DNA from: Arsenophonus sp052174475
Lineage (GTDB): Bacteria; Pseudomonadota; Gammaproteobacteria; Enterobacterales; Enterobacteriaceae
Reading direction: 5' to 3'
DNA: 64,000 nt
Assembly (NCBI GenBank): GCA_052174475.1
Contig: JBQMRO010000061.1
Span: 186,001 to 250,000 of the forward strand
Shown: positions 20,669-32,377 of the stretch, one piece after another
Numbering within the stretch: position 1 is the stretch's first letter
How the letters are laid out: every line of letters starts with the position of its first letter
Made by a program: the position numbers and the translations under genes
The notes under the pieces: generated by a model
What the model saw: only the letters and a program-made list of their open reading frames with translations
Database searches by the model: none
Told to the model about the DNA's origin: nothing

Positions 20669-21689
20669 GGTATATTGGCAAAGGCTGTTTATAGAAATCC
20701 CTTATACTGTATGAAGAATTTTCGCTACAGCGGTTGCTATGAAAAAGTAGACAGTTATACAGATAAAAGAGACTATTTCCTCACTCCATAGTAACATAAA
20801 TTGCATCTTATTAGTTGTATTCAGTGATATTGTATTGAATTGTATTCGATAATACATTGAAGCAAGTTATTCCATTTTATCCTGTTCATATTGTCATAGT
20901 AAACATATTATCTATTCATAATATTCATTATAGTTAATATATCACTTTAAAATCCCTGATTTCAGAAAAACATTTAACAATTTTACTGAAAGTCCTATGG
21001 TAAAACTATATCACAAGGATTACTACTTTAGTTATCTTCAATGTACGTTTAATAACTTGACTATACAGAAGTTAACAAAATAAATAGGCATTGATTTTAA
21101 ACAGCGTTTAGATTGGCGTTATTGCTTTTTGTTTCAGCGGCGATAACCAACATAAATACATTAATGGCATTGTTGCCGTCGAAAAATATTTTTCTCTAAA
21201 TTCTTAAAAGGAAGTGTTATTTCCCACATAGAAAAGGTAAAAAAAGCGGGAGGGGAGGAAATAAAAGAAAAAAATAAATTCCGGACTTAATCACTAGAAA
21301 TTAAGAAGGTGATTGTTAGTGATGAAATTATTGAATAATTTAATAGAGAGTGTATTGGCTGCTATCTTGCTAATTATCGATAAAGACTCTACCCTTTGAT
21401 TAGATGAAGTTAAATATTATGAAACCTTTGTTAGCGAATACGAAATTAATCATCATCACCTAATAAGGTTGGATAACTAGATAGTTATTGATAAGGAATT
21501 CCATATTCAAAACGTGAACAATTATATCAGACGATTATAAAAATAGGTAAGTAAATTCCACAATAAAAAGTTGTTTTATTTACTGAATTATTTTTGCATG
21601 GAGAAGATTGTTTAAAATTACAACAATTGAAATAAAAATGTAGCTACAAACTATTCTGTAAATAAAACAATAACCTTTACCAACATAGG
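20669..21689 (+). mobile_element. Dead IS1595-family element (copy 1)
   Basis: About 1021 bp between inverted ends GGTATATTGGCAAAGGCTGT and the mirror AACCTTTACCAACATAGG. Plus-strand frames follow the IS1595 transposase order: a zinc-ribbon-like start (HSTLSCPYC-type, eroded, from about 20860), a helix-turn-helix segment NKIGIDFKQ near 21088, a VDE-like strand near 21170, then MDNYI-like residues near 21510 and a C-terminal LSWRRLF-type block near 21600. Many stops and shifts are present. A run of G (GGGAGGGGAGG) sits at 21240. Confidence 0.7.
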
Positions 21690-22929
21690 AAAATTCCCCC
21701 CCGACTTTTTTTCTGCTATTGCTCTAAATCAAAACCCTATAGCTCATGCTGTATCAAAACTACCGAGCAGTAATTTAGCAGCCAGATTTATATCTGGCCG
21801 ATTACAACTAGTAGTATATTATTTAACTCTTATCCCATTTTTTTTAGTCTTTTCAACAATAATTGATTGCTACTCAATCTTCTGTTTTGCGTCACCGCTG
21901 CGTTATTCTACAGTAAACACGCAAACAGGGTATCGAAATTGATATCTTCAATGCCTTTTATACTTATGGTTGATAACTAAATTAACATCTGCATGTTCAT
22001 CTCTCCATTATTCTGTAGAACTCTGAATATTAAGCATCCTGTATAGCGTAAAAGTTATTCTTCAAAAAAAGAGGAAAAAAAATCTAGCGAGGTGTATCAT
22101 CCAGATAATGGCATCACAGTAATAACCCGATAAATCCTAGTGTTTTCTAGTCTTGAGGAATATCCGCGTCAGGAAGTAACGACAGGGTTACACCTGAAGG
22201 CATAATGCAGATGTTACTGAAAAGTACATACTCCATAAAAAGATGAAAGAGGCGTGGCATAGTATAAATACTTCGGATACTAATTTTAAATTACCCTAAG
22301 TATCCGAATCAAAACTGTGGCATTACTGATTAAGAACGGGTTGAACATCATTACTATTAGCATCTCGGACTAAAGCAGTGCTAGCAAGAAAACCTTAACG
22401 CAGGAAGAAATGATTAGCGATATAATATTAGCCATATTTCGGAAAGGCCTGTTAAGATAGTACGTTACTATGGTTTATAATTGAATCTTAAACAAGGTAT
22501 ACTTGTTACCTAAAATGTGTAAGGCGTCAAAAGATAACACAGCTTTCAAAAAAAAACAGAAAACAGAGGTTTACCGTTCCGCTCTGATGAGCAAATTTTC
22601 TGCGCACAAATTTGTATAAATCCATTCTGTGTAGCGATAACCTACTTTCATTAACTCATCAATTCATCAATTCATCAATTCATCAATTCATCAATTCATT
22701 GAAACTCAGATTGCCAAATAGGCAGCGGAATATTATATTCAAAATAATGCATAAATAAAACAATGCTTATAGAAAGAAAACGTATGGTTAATTTTTATAA
22801 AATTAGTTATTAGGTCAAAGGATAGACAATCTGATAAAATTTTAACTTACAATAGATCCAAGTTAAGTAAACAAATTTTATTTCATTTTGCAAAAATGTA
22901 TGACTTTTGGTCTTTTTTTAAAGAAAAAT
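21690..22929. other. Gene-free stretch between IS1595 copy 1 and the gltL remnant
   Basis: No gene recognised. A 79-codon stop-free run (21703-21942, plus strand) has no start codon and no known family. A 10-bp inverted repeat (TTCGGATACT / AGTATCCGAA) is at 22272-22308, and an 8-bp tandem repeat is at 22656-22700. Confidence 0.4.
22656..22700. repeat. 8-bp tandem repeat, 5.6 copies
   Basis: The unit TCATCAAT is repeated five times without error and then partly a sixth time. It lies in non-coding debris. Exact repeats in otherwise eroded DNA suggest a recent slippage expansion. Confidence 0.95.
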
Positions 22930-23191
22930 TTAACTTCCTAATCATATACTTCGTTTATTATTTTTAAATCTAATGCAGAGGTCGGTTCATCAAAAAGCAT
23001 TGCAATCAAATCCATACAGAGCGCTTCTGCTGATGCAGCGCATTTTTGTTACTAACTAGATAATTGAGCTAAAAATTTATTGATATAGTTAGTAACTTAA
23101 CTTGCTCTAATAATTTTAAGGCAGTACTTTCAATGATTTTTATCTCTGTTTAAAACTTTTATTTGTACTACTGTTAAATTTCAATAATTAT
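22930..23191 (-). pseudogene. gltL: gltL remnant (glutamate/aspartate ABC transporter ATPase)
   Basis: On the minus strand the pieces ALKLLEQVKLLTISINKFLAQLS, then (after the signature loop is damaged) EALCMDLIAMLFDEPTSALD and INEVYD read in the order of GltL, where the intact protein has ARALCMDPIAMLFDEPTSALDPEMINEVLD. The Walker B and D-loop are still readable; the LSGGQQQR signature is destroyed. The N-terminal half with Walker A is missing because the IS256 at 23192 abuts it. In E. coli gltL lies a few genes from leuS on the same strand, which fits. Confidence 0.78.
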
Positions 23192-24599
23192 AAGTTATGT
23201 TAATTTTGTGTATGGAGTTTCGAAGATGGGTGGCGTATCCTACTGATTGATTTCGTGAATAATTTCAACAATAGAGAGATAATATGTCATGAAAAGTCTA
23301 CCTAGGGTAGGGGAGGGGGGAGGGGAGAGGTGTATGGAAAATTAGATATTACCTCTAATCCTTTGTATGAACGCATCCGTAATAATGGCAGGTAGCTGAT
23401 AGCAGCGATGTTAAGGCACAGTTCTAAGCCATTCTGGACAACATGCTCAACACTTCCTTGTCGACGGATGGTCATGTCATCACCTGTAATAGTTTTTACT
23501 ATAACGAACCACACAGACTGCTATTGCGATGTTAAAATTAAAGTGACTTAAGAGTTTTAAGGGATTGCAACGGCAGCAAAATATGCTTCAAGAGCTAATT
23601 ATTACTGCTTTATCTAAAGCTTGCAAAGCAGCGAAGAATGCTAGCACATGAACTTGTATCCGCAAAGGCAGATTCATCAGTGATTTTTATGAAGATTTGT
23701 GGGCGCTTCTCGGTGAAAGGCGTATGGTTTCTCTGCAAGCACTAAATAAGCAGACTAAAATAGCAATAGCTTGAAGAGCACAAACAATAACGGTTGCGTG
23801 ATTTAAACGATACGCGTTATATTTTTTCTTGGCTGAAGGCATATGTCATTCTGTCAGGCAAGATGATAGTCTTTACCTGCTGCTCATTATTGGGATCACT
23901 ACGCATCTACGTAAGAGAAATTCATTGCGGTCGAAGATGGTTATTAAAAATTAAAATAGAACTGAGCAACTTCTGGATGACCGAGCGAGTGGCGGTTTAA
24001 TTGCATCTCTAGGCTTGCTACGGGAGATGGTGATCTTGACTTTTAGAATGTAATGACAAATATTCTTGAAGGCGCGGTACCAATGTTGTTAGTATATAGA
24101 TTAGCTAATGCACTAATTTCCTTTGCTAAAGGCATGCAAACAAAAGTTAAGGGTGAACTGCTGAAGATTTATCTAGCAGGGAGAACGTGATTCTGCTAAA
24201 AAAACTTTTTATGTTTTATTTCTAAGGGGATGAGGGTTTCAGTGAATATTCTGCAGCAATGAAAAAGCTGGAAAAGATCGAGAAGAATGCCCAGCATTCT
24301 ATGCTTCCTATCAGTTCACTGTGGCGTCAATAAGAATGACTAATCTAATTGAATCAGCTTTTGCAACAGTGAAGCTATGAAGCCAACGTACAAAGCACTG
24401 CGTTTTAAGAAAAATAACCATTCAATGCTATTTAAGCTGACTCCAGTCTGTTCAAAAAAAAAGCGGGAACTGGTTAAATGGAGATTGAAGTTGTTGAACA
24501 TGATAGTAACAACGTCAAATTTTAAGAATGGAGACGAAATTTATGAAGCATCAGAGTGTAATATAGCCTGAACACTATACATTAGATTTATTAATAACT
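23192..24599 (+). mobile_element. Dead IS256-family element (copy D)
   Basis: About 1408 bp, plus orientation, with left end AAGTTATGTTAATTTTGTGTATGG and right end ATTTATTAATAACT. Plus-strand pieces include IRMTNLIESAFATVK near 24330, which corresponds to the IS256 C-terminal TTNPIES.FATVR block. Stops and shifts are frequent. Near the left end it has a G-run (23305-23325) absent from the other copies. It truncates the gltL remnant. Confidence 0.85.
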
Positions 24600-24676
24600 A
24601 TAAAACTAGGGGCAACCACAGTATTTATTTTTGTGTTATAACTGGAAAAAATAAACTTAAATATAACTCATTTTTA

Positions 24677-25156
24677 TTATTTAATTTTCTGTAACAGTGC
24701 TTTCGCTATTAGTTCTGGTAAAAAAGATGAAACATCACCGCCATGGCGAGCAACTTCTTTAATCAAAGAAGAGGAAATAAACGATAATTTTAGAGAAGGT
24801 AATAAAAAAATGGTTTCCAAGTCAACCATTAGTTGACTATTCATATTAGCCAACTGACATTCATATTCAAAATCTGACACAGATCGTATGCATCTAATCA
24901 AAATATTTGACTGATGTTTTTGCGCAAAATTTGCCGTCAGCTCACAAAAGCTAGTTACTTCAACATTAGTTAGATGTTTCGTTTGTTCTTTAGCAAAAAA
25001 AATACGTTCATCTATAGTAAACATAAGATTTTTATGCGAACTATCAGCAATAGCCAATAATATCTGTTCAAATATTAAGGCAGCACGTTCTATAATATCC
25101 AAGTGACCATAAGTTATGGGATCAAAAGTACCAGGATAAATTGCTTTTTTTTTCAT
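24677..25156 (-). CDS. coaD: Phosphopantetheine adenylyltransferase
   Basis: A 159-residue enzyme (E. coli has 159) that makes dephospho-CoA from 4'-phosphopantetheine and ATP, the second-last step of coenzyme A synthesis. The nucleotide-binding start YPGTFDPITYGHLD occupies residues 7-20, with the T-x-G-H motif intact although the usual Asn before GH is Tyr. The ISSSLIKEVARHGGDV motif is near the C-terminus. In the LIRGLR block of relatives the Gly is Cys and the Leu is Ile (LIRCIR), a small departure. It stands alone between IS256 copies, so it is monocistronic. It is probably functional. Confidence 0.94.
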   Translation of the reverse strand: MKKKAIYPGTFDPITYGHLDIIERAALIFEQILLAIADSSHKNLMFTIDERIFFAKEQTKHLTNVEVTSFCELTANFAQKHQSNILIRCIRSVSDFEYECQLANMNSQLMVDLETIFLLPSLKLSFISSSLIKEVARHGGDVSSFLPELIAKALLQKIK

Positions 25157-25258
25157 AAAGTTATTTTTACTAATAACGAATAACTGTACACATATTATCG
25201 TTTTATTTAAGCATATTAAATAATAATGTTGACATTACTAAATATTTATCATTGATAA

Positions 25259-25302
25259 AATATCTATCATTTATTTTAAATAGAAAATAAATGATAGATA
25301 TT
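25259..25302. repeat. Perfect 19-bp hairpin upstream of coaD
   Basis: AATATCTATCATTTATTTT at 25259-25277 is the exact reverse complement of 25284-25302, with the 6-base loop AAATAG. It lies about 100 bp before the coaD start. It could be the terminator of a lost gene, a bidirectional terminator, or a mutational product; flanking T-runs are not strong. Confidence 0.85.
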
Positions 25303-25384
25303 ATCGTATTTTTAATTAATCGTTAGTTTAACTTTAACTAGTAAATAAAATATCAAAAATTTTTATCCTTAATAATAGTTATTA

Positions 25385-25622
25385 ACTTATGCTCATCTTT
25401 GTATATGGATTTTCGGAAATGGTGGTATCCTTCTGATTGATATTATAAATAATATCAACAACAGAGAGATGAGATGCCATGAAAATCTATCCATTCTCTT
25501 ACAGGGATCTGTAAATAAGATATTATTCTTATCTTTTGCATGCACTTATCCATAATGTTGGTAGTGCAACTGATAGCACCGCTGTTGAGAATGAGCTTGA
25601 AATTATGATCCCGCAACAAGAT
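25385..25622 (+). mobile_element. 5' fragment of an IS256-family element (copy E)
   Basis: The left end ACTTATGCTCATCTTTGTATATGG and the first 240 bp align with the other plus-oriented copies (for example AACAACAGAGAGATGAGATGCCATG). It then stops where copy F begins in the opposite orientation at 25623. The remaining 1.1 kb is not found after F. Confidence 0.8.
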
Positions 25623-26882
25623 GAGTTATTAGTAAATAATGTATGGACGGTCAGAGGGGGCACCCACACTCTGAGATTTTATAAATCTGCTCTCCATCCT
25701 TAAATTGGATGTTGTTTAGCACCATGGTCAGTAAGTCAATTCCTTTAGCTGCTGCTAGCTATTCTAAGCAGACAGGAACAGTTTCAAGTACTATTGAAAA
25801 GATTGTTTTTCTTGAACTACAGTCAACTTCGTAGCTTTAGTATCAAAAAAGCCGATTCAATCGGATTCCTTGTTTTTATTAATATCCAGTGCGATAACGA
25901 ATAATCATAGAATGCCAACGTTCTTCTCGCTTTTTCTAGAGCTTACTCATCGCTGGCGATGGATACGTTAAAACCTTTCTAACAAAATATCAGGGCTTTA
26001 TTAATAGCATAGCACCTCTCTACTAGAACTCCAAAAATTACCCTTAACTTTTGGCGTTAAATGCCTTTTGGGAGCGAAGGCAGCAAATTAATTATTTTGT
26101 ATAGCTAATAGCGTTGGCTCTACATGTTCAGGAATACTTTATTATTGCATTCAAAAACTAAGGGCACCGTATCTCTATAGCAAGCTTGGAGATACGGTTA
26201 AGTTTATCGTCATTACAAGGCATTATAAGTTAGGGACAAATACGTTTCAATTTTTGATAAATATTTTCGACTGCAATAAGCTCCTTACATCCATGTAGTG
26301 ATATCGATAAATAAAGTAGCAGATAAAGGAAATTATCTACCTGGCAACACAGCATCCATTGACCAAGAAATAAAAGTAGCGATATCGCTTAAATCAAGCA
26401 AAACAGCATTCCTCTCCCCCTTCAAGTCATTCCTGTTTCACTCTGCTGACGGAGGTCTCTCAGCAGGAGATCCATGTGATTTCACAAAGAAGCGCTCATA
26501 GCGCTTTGTGAAAATTATCGCTGGAAATCCTTTAAATCTGTACTAGCTAAGAGTAAAAGCTCTTTAAAGTTTTTTTTGCAGATTTCAGATAATGGCAGCG
26601 GCAAGAAGTTTTAGAAGCGTACTCCATTGTTGTTATGATCATAACCTTAGGCACTTTAATTTCAACATCATCAATGCCAGTCTATATAGTTCGTTGTAAC
26701 AAATATCCCTTACGAAGGAATTCATGCAAGGGATAAGGTTAATATCTGATTTTTGCAGATATCTGTGGTAGCGTAGACTTTATATGGCATATAATATCTC
26801 TATTGGTAACATTATTCATGAAATTAATCATCTCGTTTTGCTAGCATCTCCAAAACCCATACATCAGAATTAAACATAACTC
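25623..26882 (-). mobile_element. Dead IS256-family element (copy F)
   Basis: About 1260 bp, minus orientation: right end GAGTTATTAGTAAATAATG and left end ACATCAGAATTAAACATAACTC. It is shorter than the usual 1.39 kb, so it carries internal deletions. It joins the truncated copy E head-on and ends 64 bp from the recD stop. It contains a long bulged hairpin at 26480-26513. Confidence 0.83.
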
Positions 26883-26945
26883 CTTTTATTATTAGCTATT
26901 AATAATATTAAATAAAAATAACCAGTAGAATAGATTCTACTTTCA

Positions 26946-28784
26946 TTAAATTAATCGCTCAGTTAAACCACTACGACGTTCCGTAGACGTCATTAACGCT
27001 TTAGTAAAAACATGAGGATCAGCATAAATCGTCAGTTGACTTTTTGCTCTGGTAATTGCGGTATAAATAAGTTCTCTACTAATAACAGGGGTAAAAATCG
27101 GTGCTAAAATCAATGCGACATGTTCAAATTCTGACCCTTGAGATTTATGTACCGTCATAACAAAAGCAGTTTCATGCTGAGGTAAACGACTGGGTTGTAT
27201 TCTTTTTATTACTCCATTAGGTAACTGAAAATGAGCTTTTAAATCTTGTTGACCATTTTGTAACAGAATACCAATATCACCATTAAATAAACCAAGCGGA
27301 CGATTATTTTTAGTAATCATAATTGGGCGACCTTCATAGTTTTTACTCCAACTATATTCTGGCCGTCGAATACTTCCTTGTCTATATAAAAGCTGTTCTA
27401 ATTTATCATTTAACCCTATAACCCCGTACGGCCCTTCCCTTAAAGCAGCTAATAAGCGATAATGATTGAAACTATTCAGGATCTCTTCAGGATCTCGACC
27501 AGTTTTTACCATATTCAAATAGCAACGGTAGCATTCAGCAGTATCAAAAAGTAATTGGGTATATTTTTCAGGAGAATTAATTGAATGAAAAGTAATATCA
27601 GCGTTTTGTTGTGTTAATAATTGCTCAACATTTCTAATGTTGCCCTGATTACTTGCAGTAGCAAGTAGCCCAATTTCTGATTTGGAATCAAAACGATAAT
27701 TCTTTCGTAATAAGCAAATACTATCTTTTATATCTGGTCCATTATTCGAGATAAAATCAGATAAGTCACAACCTGTGATTTTAGTCAGTTGTGTCGCTCT
27801 TTCTTGACTGTATCCTAATTCTGAAAAATGACAAAGATCGCTGAAGACAGCACCAGGTTCAACAGAAGCTAATTGATCTTTATCACCTAGCAAAATAACA
27901 CGCGCATGCCCAGGTAGAGCTTCAATTAATCTTGCCATTATAGGCAGATCAATCATCGATGCTTCATCAATTATTAAAACATCTAACAAGAGTAGATTAT
28001 CTTTGTGATAACGTAATAACTGGCTATTGGCTTGAGCGCCTAATAACCGATGCACAGTCTGTGCTTGTTCTGGCATAATCGCATACTCATCGGCAGATAA
28101 ATTTAATTTTAATAATGCATTACTTAACGATTCTGTTAATCTAGCTGCCGCTTTTCCTGTCGGTGCAGCTAGCTGAATGATTAATTTTTTATCACTTAAT
28201 TTAACTAAAGTAGCTAATAAAGATGTTGCAGTCGTGGTTTTACCTGTACCCGGCCCACCAGAAATAACAGCAATCCGACTGGTTACTGCAACTGCAACAG
28301 CAATTTTTTGCCAATCTTGTGTTTTCGAGGATGCAAAGAAATGTGTTAAAATTGTCGCTAAACGCTTTTCATCAACAGTTTCTAATAAATGACGAGAAAA
28401 AAAGTTAGCTACTAACCCTTCATCAGCCCACATTCGCTGAAAATAAAGTTTGTTATCTGATAACACTAATGGTTTTACTGCTGCTTTTGATGCATCAGAA
28501 ACCGCATTACATTGTTTAAGTTCAATATAAATTCTGCTATTATCCGGTGCTCCCGCTTTTTTCCAAAGCATAAAAGCTATTTCAGCCTGTCTACCTTCAA
28601 ATAAATAGCCTAGTTTAAGCTTATCAATAAATAAACAAACATGCCCTGCTTGAGTTTCAGCGCTCAATATTGCAAATATTAATAATAATAATGGGTTTTT
28701 ATCATCGGCTAACCGAATAGCAAGCTGTATATCTAAATAACTAAATAAATTAAGTTTAACAGCTCGCTTTAGTAAAGCTATCAT
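26946..28784 (-). CDS. recD: RecD, exonuclease V alpha subunit (5'-3' helicase)
   Basis: A 612-residue superfamily 1B helicase close in length to E. coli RecD (608). In RecBCD it is the fast 5'-3' motor and it regulates nuclease activity until Chi is met. Walker A is GGPGTGKT at 176-183, the DEAS Walker B is in LLLDVLIIDEASMIDLP, and the motif LLGDKDQLASVEPGAV and the C-terminal TVHKSQGSEFEHVALIL and LIYTAITRAK blocks are all present. No stop or shift occurs. Its partner recB, immediately upstream on the same strand, is ruined, as is ptrA. An intact recD without recB is odd: it may be a recent loss, or RecD may do something alone. Confidence 0.96.
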   Translation of the reverse strand: MIALLKRAVKLNLFSYLDIQLAIRLADDKNPLLLLIFAILSAETQAGHVCLFIDKLKLGYLFEGRQAEIAFMLWKKAGAPDNSRIYIELKQCNAVSDASKAAVKPLVLSDNKLYFQRMWADEGLVANFFSRHLLETVDEKRLATILTHFFASSKTQDWQKIAVAVAVTSRIAVISGGPGTGKTTTATSLLATLVKLSDKKLIIQLAAPTGKAAARLTESLSNALLKLNLSADEYAIMPEQAQTVHRLLGAQANSQLLRYHKDNLLLLDVLIIDEASMIDLPIMARLIEALPGHARVILLGDKDQLASVEPGAVFSDLCHFSELGYSQERATQLTKITGCDLSDFISNNGPDIKDSICLLRKNYRFDSKSEIGLLATASNQGNIRNVEQLLTQQNADITFHSINSPEKYTQLLFDTAECYRCYLNMVKTGRDPEEILNSFNHYRLLAALREGPYGVIGLNDKLEQLLYRQGSIRRPEYSWSKNYEGRPIMITKNNRPLGLFNGDIGILLQNGQQDLKAHFQLPNGVIKRIQPSRLPQHETAFVMTVHKSQGSEFEHVALILAPIFTPVISRELIYTAITRAKSQLTIYADPHVFTKALMTSTERRSGLTERLI

Positions 28785-28789
28785 TATTC

Positions 28790-31700
28790 TTCACCTTGAT
28801 TAGTTGAATTAAATAATGCATTTATGCTATTACTACTAAACCTATAAGTTGAATAGTATAGTATACTACTATAACTAATATTGTTAGTATAAAGCCCCAA
28901 CGTAAAAAACATAGATAATACCACTAAAATATTTTTGTAATCATCATTAGGTAAATGATTTATAAAAAATGATGGATAGCTAATATATAAAGCTAATACT
29001 GTAAACCATATCCATGATCAATTATAGCATTCTGTATTATCTTCCTGCCTATATACCAGGCCATTTTCCCCTAACTAATTTCATTTATAATTAAGCAAAT
29101 AAATTTATCTTGCCAAAAAAAACTAAATTAATTTAATCTTTTAAATTATCTATTACTGGCTTAAAACTAAGTGATTAGCAACGTTTGAAATAAAACATCA
29201 TATATTGTCTGGCTACATTGTTTAATGTAGGTTGCGATAATTTTTCTATTAAAAAATTTCATTTAATTGATACTCAGATCTTGTCTTTAACAACTTAAAC
29301 TAACATTAAGTAAATGGGTGTCAAAATATTATTAGCCACATTTTAAGCACCGGGATCTAATCATCAAAAAAACAAAATTATTTTAATTTTCAGCTATCTA
29401 AAACTCTTATGTATGTTAATTAAATACGAGCAATCCTAACAGGAAATATAAAAAAGTTTCTACTGTGCCACCTTAAGAAAAAACATGAACATCTCTCCTG
29501 TATTGGTCTTTCACCTTAAGCCAATAAGGTGTTAACTTACACATCAGCATATACTTTAGATACTAAACATTGTATAGCAATAGTGATATATATCACTAGC
29601 ACTGAACACTTATCAAATAATGAATTCATATCATAAATATGATAATCCTGAATAACTAGTAACACTCCAGTTATTTTAGATCTACCTGTAAAATTTCAAG
29701 TCAATAATTTTATACATTTACTCTCCTTAATGTACCAAATAGATAGTTAAAATTATTAATATGTGTGATAGTAATATTTTTACTCACTAACGTGCTTAAA
29801 GCATTACCTAATAAAATTGCATTATCTGACTATCCATTTTGCAATAAGCAATCTAATTCGCTTTAATGCAAACCACAGTATTACACACTTTCTGCAGTAG
29901 ACTAATCTTTTTAAAAGGGTTAAGCAACACGCTAATAATAAACTCAATGCATTAGCGCAACATATAGTAAAGTTAAATCTTTAGACAAACGCTCTTTCAT
30001 TAACTCATCCTGCTACTCTCTTCTTATTGAGTTAGATCAAGACATTTTTAAAAATTATAACAATCATGAAAAGTGGGGCACTTTTTACTATAAAAATTAA
30101 CAGAAAAAGGTAATCAAGCAATCAGATATTCTAAAGCTTTAGATTTAAAGATCGTACTAATACGAATTAAGCGACTATTATTTTCTAAATGTATTTTTTA
30201 ATTTTCTACTAAAGGATCTGATTGATCGATCTGCTGATCTAACCAGCGAACTAGAGAATACTCACTTTTAAGTTATAATTCAGATTCTTGAAACAATTTA
30301 TTCAAATGGATCAGTTCCATCAAGCAATTTTCACCATCTATATGATCTATTAGTAAGTTTTCAGCAATCCGCCGGTTAAGCTTAATAGCTAGTAATACAT
30401 ACTACCTACCATATTGTTACTCAAATCAACAAATAACTAGCAAACTCTCAATCTATATTCTCACACTTATTTTATCTTGATTTAATTACTTAATATCTTC
30501 TACACTTGACTCAATTAAATTAGTAAGTAATGCACAGCTAAACATGTTTAGCTTTTTTGATGAAAACATGGCTTGTAATAATCATTACATATCGCGCGCT
30601 TCGTCGGTAGTAAAACGTTTTCTTTATTAAAAAACTAACGAAATATTAAATTTAATTAATGCTTTTCTTATCCTTATTGCTTCATAAGGACTTCTGATTA
30701 ACACTATAATATCCGCAATCATTACCAATTATTTGACATCACCTCGATATAACTAGGTTATTCTATTATTCGCCTCTTTAAGCCAATTAAAAAATCTGAG
30801 TACCACTCTATAAACTATCGTTTGTTGGATAACTCAAGATTGAAGCAGTTTCTTTGTCTAAACAACAAAAATTTAAAGCTGATAATTTTACTGTTTTATG
30901 AATAAACGCTAAATGCTGATTTGAAGAGGCTAAATTATCTATTTCAATAATATTTGCTCAAATAAAAACGATTTTCTTCCAGACTGAATAGTTGATTAAC
31001 AGCCACCCAACCACTCTTGATGAATAACATTAATTAATATCAAGAATATTATATGATTCAATTTGATGTTTATCTTAAGATAAGTGAAAATATTCACTTT
31101 ATAAAAAATATAAATAACTTGTTAGCTCTCCAGTAAATAACTGGCCAAAATTTTTTCCATTAATAAATAATTAAAAAATTTGATACTGTTACGGAGCACA
31201 GCATCTTAAAACTCATCAACCATAACACATCCGAGTAATCGATTACGGATCGCATTATATAATCGCTCTTCACCTTCTATATCCAATACCTAATCTAAAT
31301 GATTTAATAAATCATCAAATCTAATCTCTACACATTATTTTCCTCCTTAATAATTGTTTAGTGAACGTTAATAATCAGTTTAAAAAAAGATCGTTTAATG
31401 CGGATGATTGTTGAAATAAATTATCGCTAGAAAAAAATCTTATGTTCTGGGATACATTACTAGCGATGTTTTATCTATCAATTAAATTATTAAAATGTGC
31501 TAATTCTTTAGATGTTTTATAATTTAGTATTTAGTGACCGCGCCTAACTAGTTAGCACTGCTAACAAACTCAGTAAATTACAGCGATTATAACTACGTTT
31601 ATTAATAACGGAATCAGTAATCAAATTAATAAAGCTTACTAAATTTAAAGCCTATAAAACTTTTATTTTTATAGTGTTAACTAGGGTTAGTTAGTGCTTT

Positions 31701-32377
31701 ATTGATTTAAGTTCAATGGATTGATCAATAAAAATCGAAATATCGCTTTGTAAATAAGTTTTTATTTCAACTAAAAGTGCATCTAGATTACTCCACTTAT
31801 CAAGTATAATATTCGATATAGAATAATCCAATGGCTAGTAGTTGTAGCGCTAAAAATCAGCACAATTCTGTTTCTGTAAGGTATGCTTATCTTATTATTA
31901 ATGATCAAGCAGCATGCTTCTTCAAAAGCATTCTACATGAACATACGTTAACAAAAGACATAGATGGTATAAATCGTAACCTCATGCATTTGAGGTTCAA
32001 TAGCAAGTAACTACTGAACAGCTATGTTTTATTTGATTTATCTAAAAGATAAATCAAATATTCAAAATATTAAATTTCATTAAAACTAATACACCATCTC
32101 TAATGCAAATCATTCTCATCTAATAAATGTTACAGCGAATGCATGATCGTAGTTCATCGGTTATCACTTCAATAAAAGTGACCAGTAAAATCTCTTTAAC
32201 ACTTAATTGGCAAGAAGATGCATTCTTTCAAAACCTAATAATAATCGCAAATAGAATAAAGCTATCGTATAGATTTTTTCTGTTCCTGCTGAAAGTTCTA
32301 TTAATCTATTCTCATAGAGAAATAAACAATAAAAATACAGATTGTAAGCTTGTATTTGTCTATTACTCACTTACTGT
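28790..32377 (-). pseudogene. recB: recB remnant (exonuclease V beta subunit)
   Basis: It lies exactly where recB is in E. coli, just upstream of recD on the minus strand, and its 3.6 kb length fits the 3.5 kb gene. The best preserved part is the start: at about 32240-32305 the minus strand reads RLIELSAGTEKIYTIALFYLRLLLGF, here split as RLIELSAGTEKIYT and IALFYLRLLLG, parallel to the RecB Walker A region RLIEASAGTGKTFT. The Walker lysine context GTGK reads GTEK. Further down, LLVTFIEVITDELR recalls VVTFTEAATAELR. The rest is full of stops. No functional RecBCD enzyme can be made from this locus. Confidence 0.85.

Noticed and set aside
20385..20694. Overlapping open frames on both strands near 20.5 kb
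   Set aside because: They overlap each other, have poor start contexts and match no known family; the plus-strand ones run into an IS1595 end.
22656..22700. Possible CRISPR array
   Set aside because: The unit is 8 bp, there are no spacers, and no cas gene is near.
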